NCBI GenBank assembly: GCA_963702765.1 | Contig: CAVPEB010000063.1 | Span: 9,861-73,860 of the forward strand | Direction of reading: 5' to 3' | DNA from: DATMNR01 sp963702765 | GTDB taxonomy: Bacteria; Chloroflexota; Ktedonobacteria; Ktedonobacterales; Ktedonobacteraceae | DNA: 64,000 bases | Part shown: piece after piece, positions 54,511 through 62,636 of the stretch | How the letters are laid out: each line of letters begins with the position of its first letter | Numbering within the stretch: the first letter of the stretch is position 1 | Notes under the pieces: model-generated | Seen by the model: only the letters and a program-made list of their open reading frames with translations | Told to the model about the DNA's origin: nothing | The model's database searches: none | Position numbers and translations under genes: made by a program

Positions 54511-55602
54511 TTAGCCGGAGGTGATGGTAACCATGCTGCCTGAGCTTGTGATTTCGATATCGTAGCGAGGGGCAGTCGCTTCATAGCCCTGGCTCTGTAG
54601 CCGCACATCGTTGCCAATATCGCTGAAGGTTTGATCGTCGAAGACGAAGCCGGAGCCCCAACCCTTGAGGTGAGCTCTGGCTGCAACGCCTGCAGGACGC
54701 CGAATGGTAATCATTGATGCTCCCGCGCTGATCCGTATGGGAACCACGCTGGAAGGGGTGGGGAGATCCAGGTTGATAATGCTGCCTCCTCCCTTGACTT
54801 CTAGCGCGTCGAGATTGAGCCTGGCCAACTCGGCGTTGATCTCGGAAGCACCTCCCATGATCACGATTTGCCACGGGATAGCGGTGCTTAGCATGACCTC
54901 TGTCACACGCTGCTGACCCAGAATCCAAAAACGCCGTGGATAGCGGATGGTGACTACACCATCTTTGACCTTTACATCCGGCAGAGGGCCTTCGAAGTGA
55001 GTCTGGTAAAGCTGGTCCAATACGTCGCTCGTGCGTAGGATCAACCGGTAGGTCCCGGAAACGACGAGACGACCGCTCTCCAGATTTCCAAGTGGCGCGG
55101 AATAAATCTCCTCTGCATCTGATGGAGCCTCACGTAACTGGAAAATTTCATTCCTGGTAATCCCGTTGCTTTGCTTGAGAAACTTGACGAGGAAGGCGAT
55201 TTGCTCAACGTCGTATTGCGCCGCTATGTCATCCCAAGCACTCTCAAGGGAAGCGAAAAGGGGACCAATCTTGTGCATTTCGCCCTTATCCCCCACCAGA
55301 TGGACGATGACCCTACGCCCATCATTCGGGTCGCGCATTCGACTCACGAGACCCGCCTCCTCCAACCGGTTGATCATTCCAGTAATGGCCCCGGTTGTAA
55401 GCCCTGTGAGATCAGCGAGCTGGCCAGCGGTCATTGGACCGGCGCTATCAAGGAAGTCAAGGACTTGCACATCCGAAACGGTCATCCCAACCCTGGCAGC
55501 AGCTGCCCGAAAGAAGGACGTGCCAAGTCCAGTAAATTGCCGAAGCTCCCTATCAAGCTCTCCGAGAAGCTCCGTGTGTTTTTCTTGTGAATCACTTGAC
55601 AT
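54511..55602 (-). CDS. MarR family regulator with C-terminal beta-rich domain
   Basis: 363 residues. The MarR winged helix occupies about 10-150 (DFLDSAGPMTAGQLADLTGL and RLEEAGLVSRMRDPNDGRRV, the wing). The C-terminal 190 residues are a repetitive beta-rich region (GGASEINAELARLNLDALEV, GGGSIINLDLPTPS) like polymer-forming or adhesin-type domains. GGAGG stands eight bases before the ATG. It is divergent from a drug-exporter gene pair across a 138-bp gap holding a MarR-like palindrome, so it probably represses that exporter. Confidence 0.85.
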   Translation of the reverse strand: MSSDSQEKHTELLGELDRELRQFTGLGTSFFRAAAARVGMTVSDVQVLDFLDSAGPMTAGQLADLTGLTTGAITGMINRLEEAGLVSRMRDPNDGRRVIVHLVGDKGEMHKIGPLFASLESAWDDIAAQYDVEQIAFLVKFLKQSNGITRNEIFQLREAPSDAEEIYSAPLGNLESGRLVVSGTYRLILRTSDVLDQLYQTHFEGPLPDVKVKDGVVTIRYPRRFWILGQQRVTEVMLSTAIPWQIVIMGGASEINAELARLNLDALEVKGGGSIINLDLPTPSSVVPIRISAGASMITIRRPAGVAARAHLKGWGSGFVFDDQTFSDIGNDVRLQSQGYEATAPRYDIEITSSGSMVTITSG

Positions 55603-55628
55603 TTTCTATTCCTCCATGTATGATATAA

Positions 55629-55641
55629 CTTAGTTACTAAG
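55629..55641. promoter_or_regulatory. Palindromic MarR operator candidate
   Basis: CTTAGTTACTAAG is a perfect palindrome around a central T, 27 bp before the MarR start. A half-site CTTAGT recurs at 55700 nearer the exporter start. MarR proteins bind such AT-rich dyads. Confidence 0.6.
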
Positions 55642-55740
55642 ATAAATTATATAATTTAATTTGTCAAATGAGTAAAATGTGAACGGATTTACTTACTGAC
55701 TTAGTGATCTGTATTATAGCATTGAAAGGTAGCAAATACC

Positions 55741-56496
55741 ATGCTGATGATCGAAACACGAGGATTATGCAAATCCTTCGGTAAACTTGTAGTGCTCGAC
55801 AACATCGACCTGGGTGTCGATGGAGGAAGCATCTTCGCGTTACTCGGACCAAATGGCGCGGGCAAGACCACGCTGATCAAAATCCTCTCCACTCTGCTCA
55901 AACAGGACGGCGGAACGGCCATCGTCAACGGCTTTGATGTGGCGTCAAAGCCAGAGCGTGTGCGGCAATCATTCAGCCTGACCGGGCAATTTGCCGCCGT
56001 GGATGAGATATTGACCGGACGAGAAAATCTGATCATGATCGCCCGGCTGCGCCAGCTCAAACAGCCGCGCCAGGTAGCCGACGATTTGCTGAAACGCTTC
56101 GGTTTAGCTGATGCCGCCAACCGCAGGGTATCGACGTATTCAGGCGGGATGCGCCGCAGGCTTGACCTGGCCATGAGCCTGGTGGGAGCGCCACCGATCC
56201 TGTTTCTGGACGAGCCAACCACCGGGCTTGACCCCGAGGCACGCCTCGAGGTGTGGAAAGCGGTGAAGGAGCTTGCTGATGGCGGCATCACCGTCTTCCT
56301 GACCACGCAGTACCTGGATGAGGCGGAACGGCTGGCTGATCACATTGCCATTCTGCATGAGGGCAAGATTATCGCCAGCGGCACGCTCACGGAGTTACAG
56401 AAGCTGTTTCCACCTGCACAGGTGGAGTATGTAGAAAAACAACCGACATTGGAGGAGATCTTTCTAGCCATCACTGGCAAAAAGGAGGAACAGTAA
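55741..56496 (+). CDS. ABC transporter ATP-binding protein (DrrA-like)
   Basis: 251 residues. Walker A GPNGAGKTTLIKIL, signature YSGGMRRRLDLAMSL, Walker B ILFLDEPTTGLD, then TQYLDEAERLAD, all as in daunorubicin-type exporters. The length is shorter than DrrA (about 330). It adjoins the permease start without a gap. It would power drug or lipid export. Confidence 0.92.
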   Translation: MLMIETRGLCKSFGKLVVLDNIDLGVDGGSIFALLGPNGAGKTTLIKILSTLLKQDGGTAIVNGFDVASKPERVRQSFSLTGQFAAVDEILTGRENLIMIARLRQLKQPRQVADDLLKRFGLADAANRRVSTYSGGMRRRLDLAMSLVGAPPILFLDEPTTGLDPEARLEVWKAVKELADGGITVFLTTQYLDEAERLADHIAILHEGKIIASGTLTELQKLFPPAQVEYVEKQPTLEEIFLAITGKKEEQ

Positions 56497-57300
56497 ATGC
56501 AAGTCACTACTCAAGTCCCTGGTTCCCAGGAAATTGGAACGATACACAACCACTTTTTCGGCGATCTGAGCGTGATGCTGGGCCGCTCCATGCGCCATTT
56601 TTTCCGCAGTATGGACACCATCATCACCGTCACGATCATGCCTATTGCGATTATGTTGCTGTTCGTGTATGTGTTTGGCGGCGCCATTCGAACCGGGACA
56701 GCGAACTATGTCGATTACGTCTTACCCGGGATCCTACTGATTGCGATTGCCAGTGGGATATCCTATACAGCGATCCGTTTGTTTACCGATGTGCAACGAG
56801 GGATTATTGAGCGTTTTCGCTCCATGCCCATTGCCCCATCCACCGTGCTGTGGGGTCATGTCCTGACCTCGCTGGTCTCCAACGCGATTTCGGTGGTGGT
56901 CATTATTCTCGTGGCGTTGATAATGGGCTTTCGTTCGCCGGCAGGCATCTTGTCATGGCTGATCGTGGTCGGTATCCTCGCGTTGTTTACGCTGGCGTTA
57001 ACCTGGGTCGCGGTGATTCCCGGACTGACCGCAAAATCGATAGACGGCGCGGCAGCCTTTTCGTATCCGCTGGTATTGCTGCCCTTTATCAGCTCGGCGT
57101 TTGTGCCAACCGCCTCGATGCCCCTCGTCGTCAGGGTCTTTGCCGAAAATCAGCCGGTGACTGCCATCGTGGAAACCATTCGTGCGTTACTGGCCGGGCA
57201 GCCCGTGACTCAGGAGATCTGGGTTGCGCTTGCCTGGTGCGTTGGCATTCTGATTGTGGCCTACATCTTTGCGATGAGGGCATATAAAAAGCGAGTGTGA
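56497..57300 (+). CDS. ABC-2 type transporter permease (DrrB-like)
   Basis: 267 residues, six membrane helices. Features of the DrrB family: RSMRHFFRSMDTIITVTIMP, DYVLPGILLIAIASGISYTA and ERFRSMPIAPS. ATG follows the ATPase stop directly, so the pair is co-translated. The substrate is unknown. Confidence 0.92.
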   Translation: MQVTTQVPGSQEIGTIHNHFFGDLSVMLGRSMRHFFRSMDTIITVTIMPIAIMLLFVYVFGGAIRTGTANYVDYVLPGILLIAIASGISYTAIRLFTDVQRGIIERFRSMPIAPSTVLWGHVLTSLVSNAISVVVIILVALIMGFRSPAGILSWLIVVGILALFTLALTWVAVIPGLTAKSIDGAAAFSYPLVLLPFISSAFVPTASMPLVVRVFAENQPVTAIVETIRALLAGQPVTQEIWVALAWCVGILIVAYIFAMRAYKKRV

Positions 57301-57657
57301 AACGAGGGCAGCATCCGGGAAAAGGAAGGCCGCTTTCTCAAAGCTTAGAGAGGTAAAATATGATAACTTTTTGGATGAACTGGTGATGCTTGTAATGGGG
57401 GAAATCTCCAGGAGAGCTTACACGGGTAGGTTTTTGGGAGACAGTCAGGGAGGGGGCATTGCGGGCGACCTTGAAGGCCCAACCAACCCAGCACCTCTGC
57501 CCTCGCTCCTACGGTCAATGATGTGACCCTACAGAAACCAACCCTTAAAAAGGCCCAGGGACAGAACTGCCTTCATCGTCCCCAGGACAGATGCAGTTAT
57601 CATACCCAGGACAGGGCAAGCCCAGTCCTTCCTATATACGGGCCTGGCAAGGCGATT
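57301..57657. other. Intergenic gap between exporter and Ro-like gene
   Basis: No gene seen. CCCAGGGACAG at 57556 and CCCAGGACAG at 57591 and 57605 recur; they resemble the left part of repeat family A only weakly. Confidence 0.3.
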
Positions 57658-57734
57658 CACCCGATAGTCGGTTCCACTGACTACCGGGTGCCGAAATTGT
57701 TTTTCACATTGCTTCTGACTTGTGGCAGAAGCAA
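57658..57734. terminator. Two hairpins after the Ro-like gene
   Basis: The first, 57709-57734, pairs TTGCTTCTG with CAGAAGCAA around eight bases and starts directly after the stop codon. The second, 57658-57690, pairs CACCCGaTAGTC with GACTAcCGGGTG. On the minus strand the AAAAACAATTT between them is not a T-run, so they may be 3' end structures rather than a classical terminator. Confidence 0.4.
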
Positions 57735-57735
57735 G

Positions 57736-59910
57736 CTAAAAGCGCTGCAGGGCGTACAACACGGCCTCGATGCTTGAGTTGCTGTGCCCATCTCCTGATG
57801 GCACTGTGGAGGGTGAGACAGGCATGGCACTTCCCGGGCTTCCTGCACGCAGCCAGAGTTCGAGGCTATGCAGCGTATTGGCGTCAAAGCCAGAGAGAAG
57901 TAACACACGTTCCATGCCGCTGGGGACCGGTGAACCTTCGTATGCGGCCAGGTTCCAGAGCACCATGCTGACCTCTGCACCAAGTATTTCGCGATACAAA
58001 ACGATGGCTGCTGCCAGAGGCGGGACGTCTACCATCTCCGGCCTATTGAGCACGTACCGATATGCAGATGGTATTCTCTCCATGACAAACGGATCAAAGG
58101 CTGTGGGAGGTTCGAATTGCATATCAGACAGCACCACCACTACCTCGGGACGAGGAACATCGGGATGTTCCATAAGCCAGATGATGAGACTGATGAAAGA
58201 TGTGAGCACTTGCGTTCCCAAGCCGCCCCATCCTCCGCTTGCCAGCACTTTGTCAACAATGGCCAGCGGTCCGTCCTCAATATTGACCTGTGCGGGCCAG
58301 AAATCGCTCGCCCAGGAACCAGCCAATCCACCGAAGATAGAGGTGCGAGTTGTTGAACTGAAGGCAGCACTAAAGGAGAGCGATGCGTCCATGCAGGTTG
58401 CGGAGCTAGCCTTGCCACCCAGCTTTATCATCATCGAGCTACTGACATCCGCCATACCGAGAATGCTGTAGAGTGTGCCATCCTCTTTGCGAGGGAGCAT
58501 CGAAGCCATCACTCGCTGAAAAATCGCGTCTAAGACCGGAAGGGCCTGTGGACAGGGCGGCCAGGAGGTACGTCCGCGGCTTTGCTTCTGCTTGAGGGCG
58601 CGTGCAGCACTGACCAGTTGGAACGGCCAGATGCCATTGAATGAGCGTTGTGCAACCTCATCAATCAGGTCAGCTACAGGTACTCCCGCCTCGATCATGC
58701 CGCGTATGTTGCGCAAAAAAGCCACATCTCCCAGAAACTTCACAGAGCGCCGGACATCGCCTTCGCTTTCTACTCTCGCACTGATAATTGCCTTCCAGAT
58801 AGCAGCGCGTATGGCAAGTCTCTGTACCTCGGCCTGCTGCAAGTGTGAGAGAAGGGCAGTGTCCCTGTGAACAGGATCAGGAAGAGCATCCAGGGAGGAG
58901 CTTTCTTCCTGCGCTGCTGCTTCTATCTCACGCAGTTTTTTGCGCTCTCCAGGTAACAAGCCGGTAGCTGAAAAGATCTGCTCGATCGTCATACGAGCCG
59001 CAAGCGCCTGTTTGACCCATTCGTCCACCTCATCAAGTGTACGCGGAGGATTATCGCGCTGGGCCTTTTGCTCCAACAAGAGTGGGAAGTGATAAGCGAT
59101 GAGCCTTTGCACGACATGCTGCTTCCTCGAACGGGTAGATGACTTTAGATAGGCATAGAGCGCACGCAGGCGAGGAGAAAGTTCGGTACGGCAGATACCC
59201 AGCACGTCAACCAGGCGCAGAGTGCGCTTCCCTGGCGATGGAGCCTGCACTTCGGGAACCAGAGACGTCTCGCGCTCGTCTTCCTGCATATGTTGCGTCG
59301 TTTGTCCCTGGGATGGCAACAGGTTATCGCCCCGTCTACGCTCTTTGTGTACAGGTACCAGATCAAGGGAAGCGTTGCTGTACTTGGCAAGTTGGTAGTT
59401 GCTGGATGCATCAAGACCCTGTACTATGCCCATACGCAGTTCTGGTGGGAATTCCCTACCGCCGAGCAGCGTCAAAGTTGCCTGAACCACGAGCAAGGCG
59501 TCATCCGGACGAACGATACACCTGGCAACGAGTTCAATAAAGCGGGGATGATTCACACATTCTGGAAGCGTCGCCAGCGTTGCAAGCACCCAGGGAGGTT
59601 GGCTACGATTTCCCTTTCCGCTTCGGGGGTCACGCTGCCATGCCGCGTACTGTAAGGCGCGCTCAGGACTGAGTCGTGCCACCTCCTGCACAGCATCCAG
59701 GAAGCCGGTCATCTGGTCGCCTGGAGTCCCATAGTAGGTCTCAGAACCGGGAATGAAACTGCCGTAATTGAAGACGAGTCGTGTCAGCGGATCATCCACC
59801 TGGAAGGCAACAGCACCTTCAGCGGTGCGCAACAGACCAGGGTCTGAATCCGATGTCCGCGATCCTTCCTGTACAAGGATTGCCTCGGAGCCATCTTGTT
59901 CGTTATCCAT
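57736..59910 (-). CDS. Ro60-like TROVE/vWA RNA-binding protein
   Basis: 724 residues. The TROVE region starts with FNYGSFIPGSETYYG and ERALQYAAWQRDPRSGKGNR then SQPPWVLATLATLPE, and continues with FLRNIRGMIEAGVP and WPFQLVSAARAL. A von Willebrand A domain follows with the metal site DVSSSM (Asp488, Ser490, Ser492). The N- and C-terminal parts match Ro60/Rsr, which binds Y RNA and misfolded RNA. About 200 residues between 185 and 385 are longer than in known bacterial Ro proteins (about 530 residues). A candidate Y RNA is encoded divergently just upstream. Confidence 0.8.
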   Translation of the reverse strand: MDNEQDGSEAILVQEGSRTSDSDPGLLRTAEGAVAFQVDDPLTRLVFNYGSFIPGSETYYGTPGDQMTGFLDAVQEVARLSPERALQYAAWQRDPRSGKGNRSQPPWVLATLATLPECVNHPRFIELVARCIVRPDDALLVVQATLTLLGGREFPPELRMGIVQGLDASSNYQLAKYSNASLDLVPVHKERRRGDNLLPSQGQTTQHMQEDERETSLVPEVQAPSPGKRTLRLVDVLGICRTELSPRLRALYAYLKSSTRSRKQHVVQRLIAYHFPLLLEQKAQRDNPPRTLDEVDEWVKQALAARMTIEQIFSATGLLPGERKKLREIEAAAQEESSSLDALPDPVHRDTALLSHLQQAEVQRLAIRAAIWKAIISARVESEGDVRRSVKFLGDVAFLRNIRGMIEAGVPVADLIDEVAQRSFNGIWPFQLVSAARALKQKQSRGRTSWPPCPQALPVLDAIFQRVMASMLPRKEDGTLYSILGMADVSSSMMIKLGGKASSATCMDASLSFSAAFSSTTRTSIFGGLAGSWASDFWPAQVNIEDGPLAIVDKVLASGGWGGLGTQVLTSFISLIIWLMEHPDVPRPEVVVVLSDMQFEPPTAFDPFVMERIPSAYRYVLNRPEMVDVPPLAAAIVLYREILGAEVSMVLWNLAAYEGSPVPSGMERVLLLSGFDANTLHSLELWLRAGSPGSAMPVSPSTVPSGDGHSNSSIEAVLYALQRF

Positions 59911-59925
59911 AGCGTTGAATTCCCC

Positions 59926-59971
59926 TTGACTTATAATAGAACATGTGTTATATTGAGAGTAACCGTTACTC
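59926..59971 (+). promoter_or_regulatory. Promoter and palindrome of the candidate Y RNA
   Basis: TTGACT at 59926 and TATATT at 59949 with exactly 17 bp between them. A perfect palindrome, GAGTAACCGTTACTC (59957-59971), covers the predicted start and may be an operator. The promoter points away from the Ro-like gene. Confidence 0.55.
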
Positions 59972-60106
59972 CTACTTCTTTGGTCGAATTTGGAGTGATA
60001 ACCATCCGAAGGGGTTCGTGAATAACGAACCCCTTTGACGATTCACCACACATTTACTCCCATTTCTCCACCCCGCTTACACTGTATGATCCTATTCATA
60101 CTTTTT
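59961..60106 (+). ncRNA. Candidate Y RNA
   Basis: The predicted transcript holds an 11-bp hairpin (AAGGGGTTCG and CGAACCCCTT with loop TGAATAA, 60009-60037). It is flanked by ATCCGA on the 5' side and TTGACGAT on the 3' side. This matches the Ro-binding site of Y RNAs, in which UCCGAAGG faces CUUGAC across an internal loop. A lower stem GGAGT/ACTCC (59992 and 60056) closes the fold. A weak terminator (GTATGA, TCATAC, then TTTTT) ends near 60106. There is no coding frame. The link to the adjacent Ro-like gene is the main support; the RNA itself is a prediction. Confidence 0.5.
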
Positions 60107-60339
60107 GATATATATAGCATTATGAATATTGTAGATTCGATTTGAAACGTTCTCTGAATGCAAAACGAATAACCTCTCCTGCCTGTGCGAAATGTAAGAG
60201 GATTGTACCAAAGTGCCGAGTAGTCGAGTGGGGTGAATATAAGCACGAGGGCCTCAAGTGAAATGGTATACTTCTGATCTAGGGACAGACCTTTGTCCTT
60301 TTATTCATGACAATTATTCATGACAAAAAGGGAGAGCCA

Positions 60340-61737
60340 ATGAGCAACGTAGACATGCAAGCGCTGGATGCGTATTTTGCAGCGGAGCGAGATCGACATA
60401 TCGAGGAGTATAAGGAGTTCCTGCGTATTCCCAGCGTCAGCGCGCTACCAGCGCATCGCGAGGATATGGTACGCGCTGCTGAATGGGTAGCAAATGCAAT
60501 GCGATCAGCAGGTGTGCCTACTGTCGAGATATTGCCGACAGAGGGTCATCCTGTAGTATATGGTGCATGGCTCGCGGAAAAACCTGGAACCCCAACGCTC
60601 TTGATTTATGCTCACTACGATACTCAGCCAGCCGATCCGTTTGATGAGTGGACCACCCCACCTTTTGAACCAACGATCCGCGATGGACGGATGTACGCAC
60701 GAGGGGCGAGTGATGATAAAGGGAATCTGTTTCTCGCGCTCAAAGTCGTCGAAGCGTATTCCGCGTTGCGAGGACGACCACCCATTGGCCTGATTTTCCT
60801 GTTTGAGGGTGAGGAAGAAATTGGCTCTCCGAACTTACAGGCTTGTATTCAGGAGCATAAAGAGCGCTTGCGTGCGGATGCGGTAGTAAGCGCAGATAGC
60901 GTCATGTGGGCGCATGATATGCCATCACTGGTGCTGGGATCAAAAGGATTGATCGCGCTACAAGTTGATGTCCACGGGGCGGAAAGCGACCTGCATTCGG
61001 GCTTGCATGGTGGGTTAGCTCCAAATCCCCTTAATGCGCTTACTACGATGCTTGGAAGTATGTGGGCACTCGATGGGAAGGTTCAAATCGAGGGATTCTA
61101 TAACGAAGTGCGACCACTTAGCGAACAGGAGAAGGCTGAAATTGCTGCTGTTCCTTTTGATGAGACGAGCTATGCGCAATCCATTGGCATAGGCGCTCCC
61201 GTTGGCGAGCCTGGATATGGCCCGTTAGAACGCAACTGGGCGCGTCCAACCCTGGATATCAACGGCATCTGGGGAGGTTTTCAGGGAGAAGGAAGTAAGA
61301 CAGTGATTGCCAGGGAGGCTCACGCCAAAATCACCTGCCGCCTTGCTCCTGACCAGTTTCCATCCCATATCATTGCTGCCATCGAAAGACATATACACAC
61401 GCATTGTCCCGCGGGCATTATCGTCACCGTCCAGCAAACTGCTGGTTCGTCTTCCGCATTTGCTATTGCGCCAACACACCCGGTTTTGCGCGTTGCGCGT
61501 GAGGCGCTACGTGCTGCCTATAATCGTGATCCATTGATGATTCGCCTCGGTGGCACACTGCCCGTAGCGGATTATTTCCAGAAGGATCTTGGACAAGATA
61601 TCGTATTTCTGGCATGGTCGATGCCTGATGAGCACCTGCACGGCCCTGATGAGTTTTTCCGCCTGGAGAATTTCGATCGCGGCATGCGTGTTTATGCAGA
61701 TCTTTTTGAACGCCTGAGCGAGCAATGGGATGCATGA
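60340..61737 (+). CDS. M20 family metallopeptidase (dipeptidase)
   Basis: 465 residues from ATG 60340 (MSNVDMQALDAYF), chosen because GGGAGAG lies four bases upstream; the earlier ATG at 60307 lacks a site. Zinc ligands and catalytic residues: YAHYDTQPADP, ARGASDDKGNLFL, FEGEEEIGSPNL and a late His in DEHLHGPDEFFRL. It matches the CNDP/ArgE-DapE-type dipeptidases. The inserted dimerisation domain holds DLHSGLHGG. It cleaves dipeptides in the cytoplasm. Confidence 0.93.
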   Translation: MSNVDMQALDAYFAAERDRHIEEYKEFLRIPSVSALPAHREDMVRAAEWVANAMRSAGVPTVEILPTEGHPVVYGAWLAEKPGTPTLLIYAHYDTQPADPFDEWTTPPFEPTIRDGRMYARGASDDKGNLFLALKVVEAYSALRGRPPIGLIFLFEGEEEIGSPNLQACIQEHKERLRADAVVSADSVMWAHDMPSLVLGSKGLIALQVDVHGAESDLHSGLHGGLAPNPLNALTTMLGSMWALDGKVQIEGFYNEVRPLSEQEKAEIAAVPFDETSYAQSIGIGAPVGEPGYGPLERNWARPTLDINGIWGGFQGEGSKTVIAREAHAKITCRLAPDQFPSHIIAAIERHIHTHCPAGIIVTVQQTAGSSSAFAIAPTHPVLRVAREALRAAYNRDPLMIRLGGTLPVADYFQKDLGQDIVFLAWSMPDEHLHGPDEFFRLENFDRGMRVYADLFERLSEQWDA

Positions 61738-61852
61738 AAAGAAGATTTACCTTACCGCTTTTCCAGATATGTCATTGCCGCTGAGAGCACTTCCTCAACC
61801 ATGTGGTCACGTTACCCTATTATGGCTGAACATGTGCCAGCTACCAGACCAT

Positions 61853-62290
61853 CTAACCTCGCCTCCTCTGGCATAAGTTCCTTCCATGGAGGAATACTGC
61901 CAGGAAGATGAGCGGGACATGGATCGCTGGTAGATAGTGTGCGAACCACCCTGGAAGATAGATATCAGTGACCGAGCCATTATCAGCCCCATAGGATTCG
62001 GCAAGTTGGGTAAGGGGACAGCGGAATCCGTTCGCCGCAAAAATCAGACTTTCACCTCCGACTACGACTGTCGCCACCACTACACTCCGATCCGAGCGCC
62101 TCGCAAATCCTGCATAGAGCAGGTAGATCATACACGACTCAATCGAGAACCAGGCCAGGGTGTGAACGGTCTTGATGGCTACGAGTACTGCCTCTGGATG
62201 CCTTGCTTGCCACTTGCGCCTGGGACTGTTAGACTTTGCCCGCAATGGACTCCAACGAGGCCTCATTAAGTGCGATTGCTTCGTATCCAT
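61853..62290 (-). CDS. Small polytopic membrane protein
   Basis: 145 residues from ATG 62290. A basic N-terminus of 35 residues is followed by three or four hydrophobic segments. The block GFRCPLTQLAESYGA and DIYLPGWFAHYLPAIHVPL is conserved in a widespread uncharacterised membrane family. The ATG overlaps the stop of the small ORF upstream by one base (TGATG). Function is unknown. Confidence 0.7.
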   Translation of the reverse strand: MDTKQSHLMRPRWSPLRAKSNSPRRKWQARHPEAVLVAIKTVHTLAWFSIESCMIYLLYAGFARRSDRSVVVATVVVGGESLIFAANGFRCPLTQLAESYGADNGSVTDIYLPGWFAHYLPAIHVPLIFLAVFLHGRNLCQRRRG

Positions 62291-62424
62291 CACAATTCCT
62301 CTCTGGCTCCTGTCGACTCAGGAGCGGAAATCTGGACGCTCCTGCTCGAGCGATACGTTACGAACACGATCGTTGTAGCTGCTGCAGTGAGGAGCGGTAG
62401 TAGTGGGATGCCTTTGTATTTCAT
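62290..62424 (-). CDS. Small single-helix membrane protein
   Basis: 44 residues beginning MKYKGIPLLPLLTAAATTIV. GGAG stands six bases before the ATG. One membrane helix, then a polar C-terminus. Its TGA overlaps the next ATG (TGATG), which supports translation of both. The upstream 62425-62636 stretch shows no further feature. Confidence 0.55.
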   Translation of the reverse strand: MKYKGIPLLPLLTAAATTIVFVTYRSSRSVQISAPESTGAREEL

Positions 62425-62636
62425 GATGGTTCTCCTTTTCTTTTAAAGAAGAGACTCTCAATGCTGGCCAGAGTCCTCTCAATGGAGCAGATATCCCTTC
62501 CAGAGTAGAGTATCGTCACTGGTTATCACGTTTCCATCACAACAAGTTGCTCGATGATCACGAGACAATCACTTTTCGGACGTATGCGAAATCCTCAACG
62601 CCATTGCGACGCTGGCGCGCATTATTCTGCTTACAA

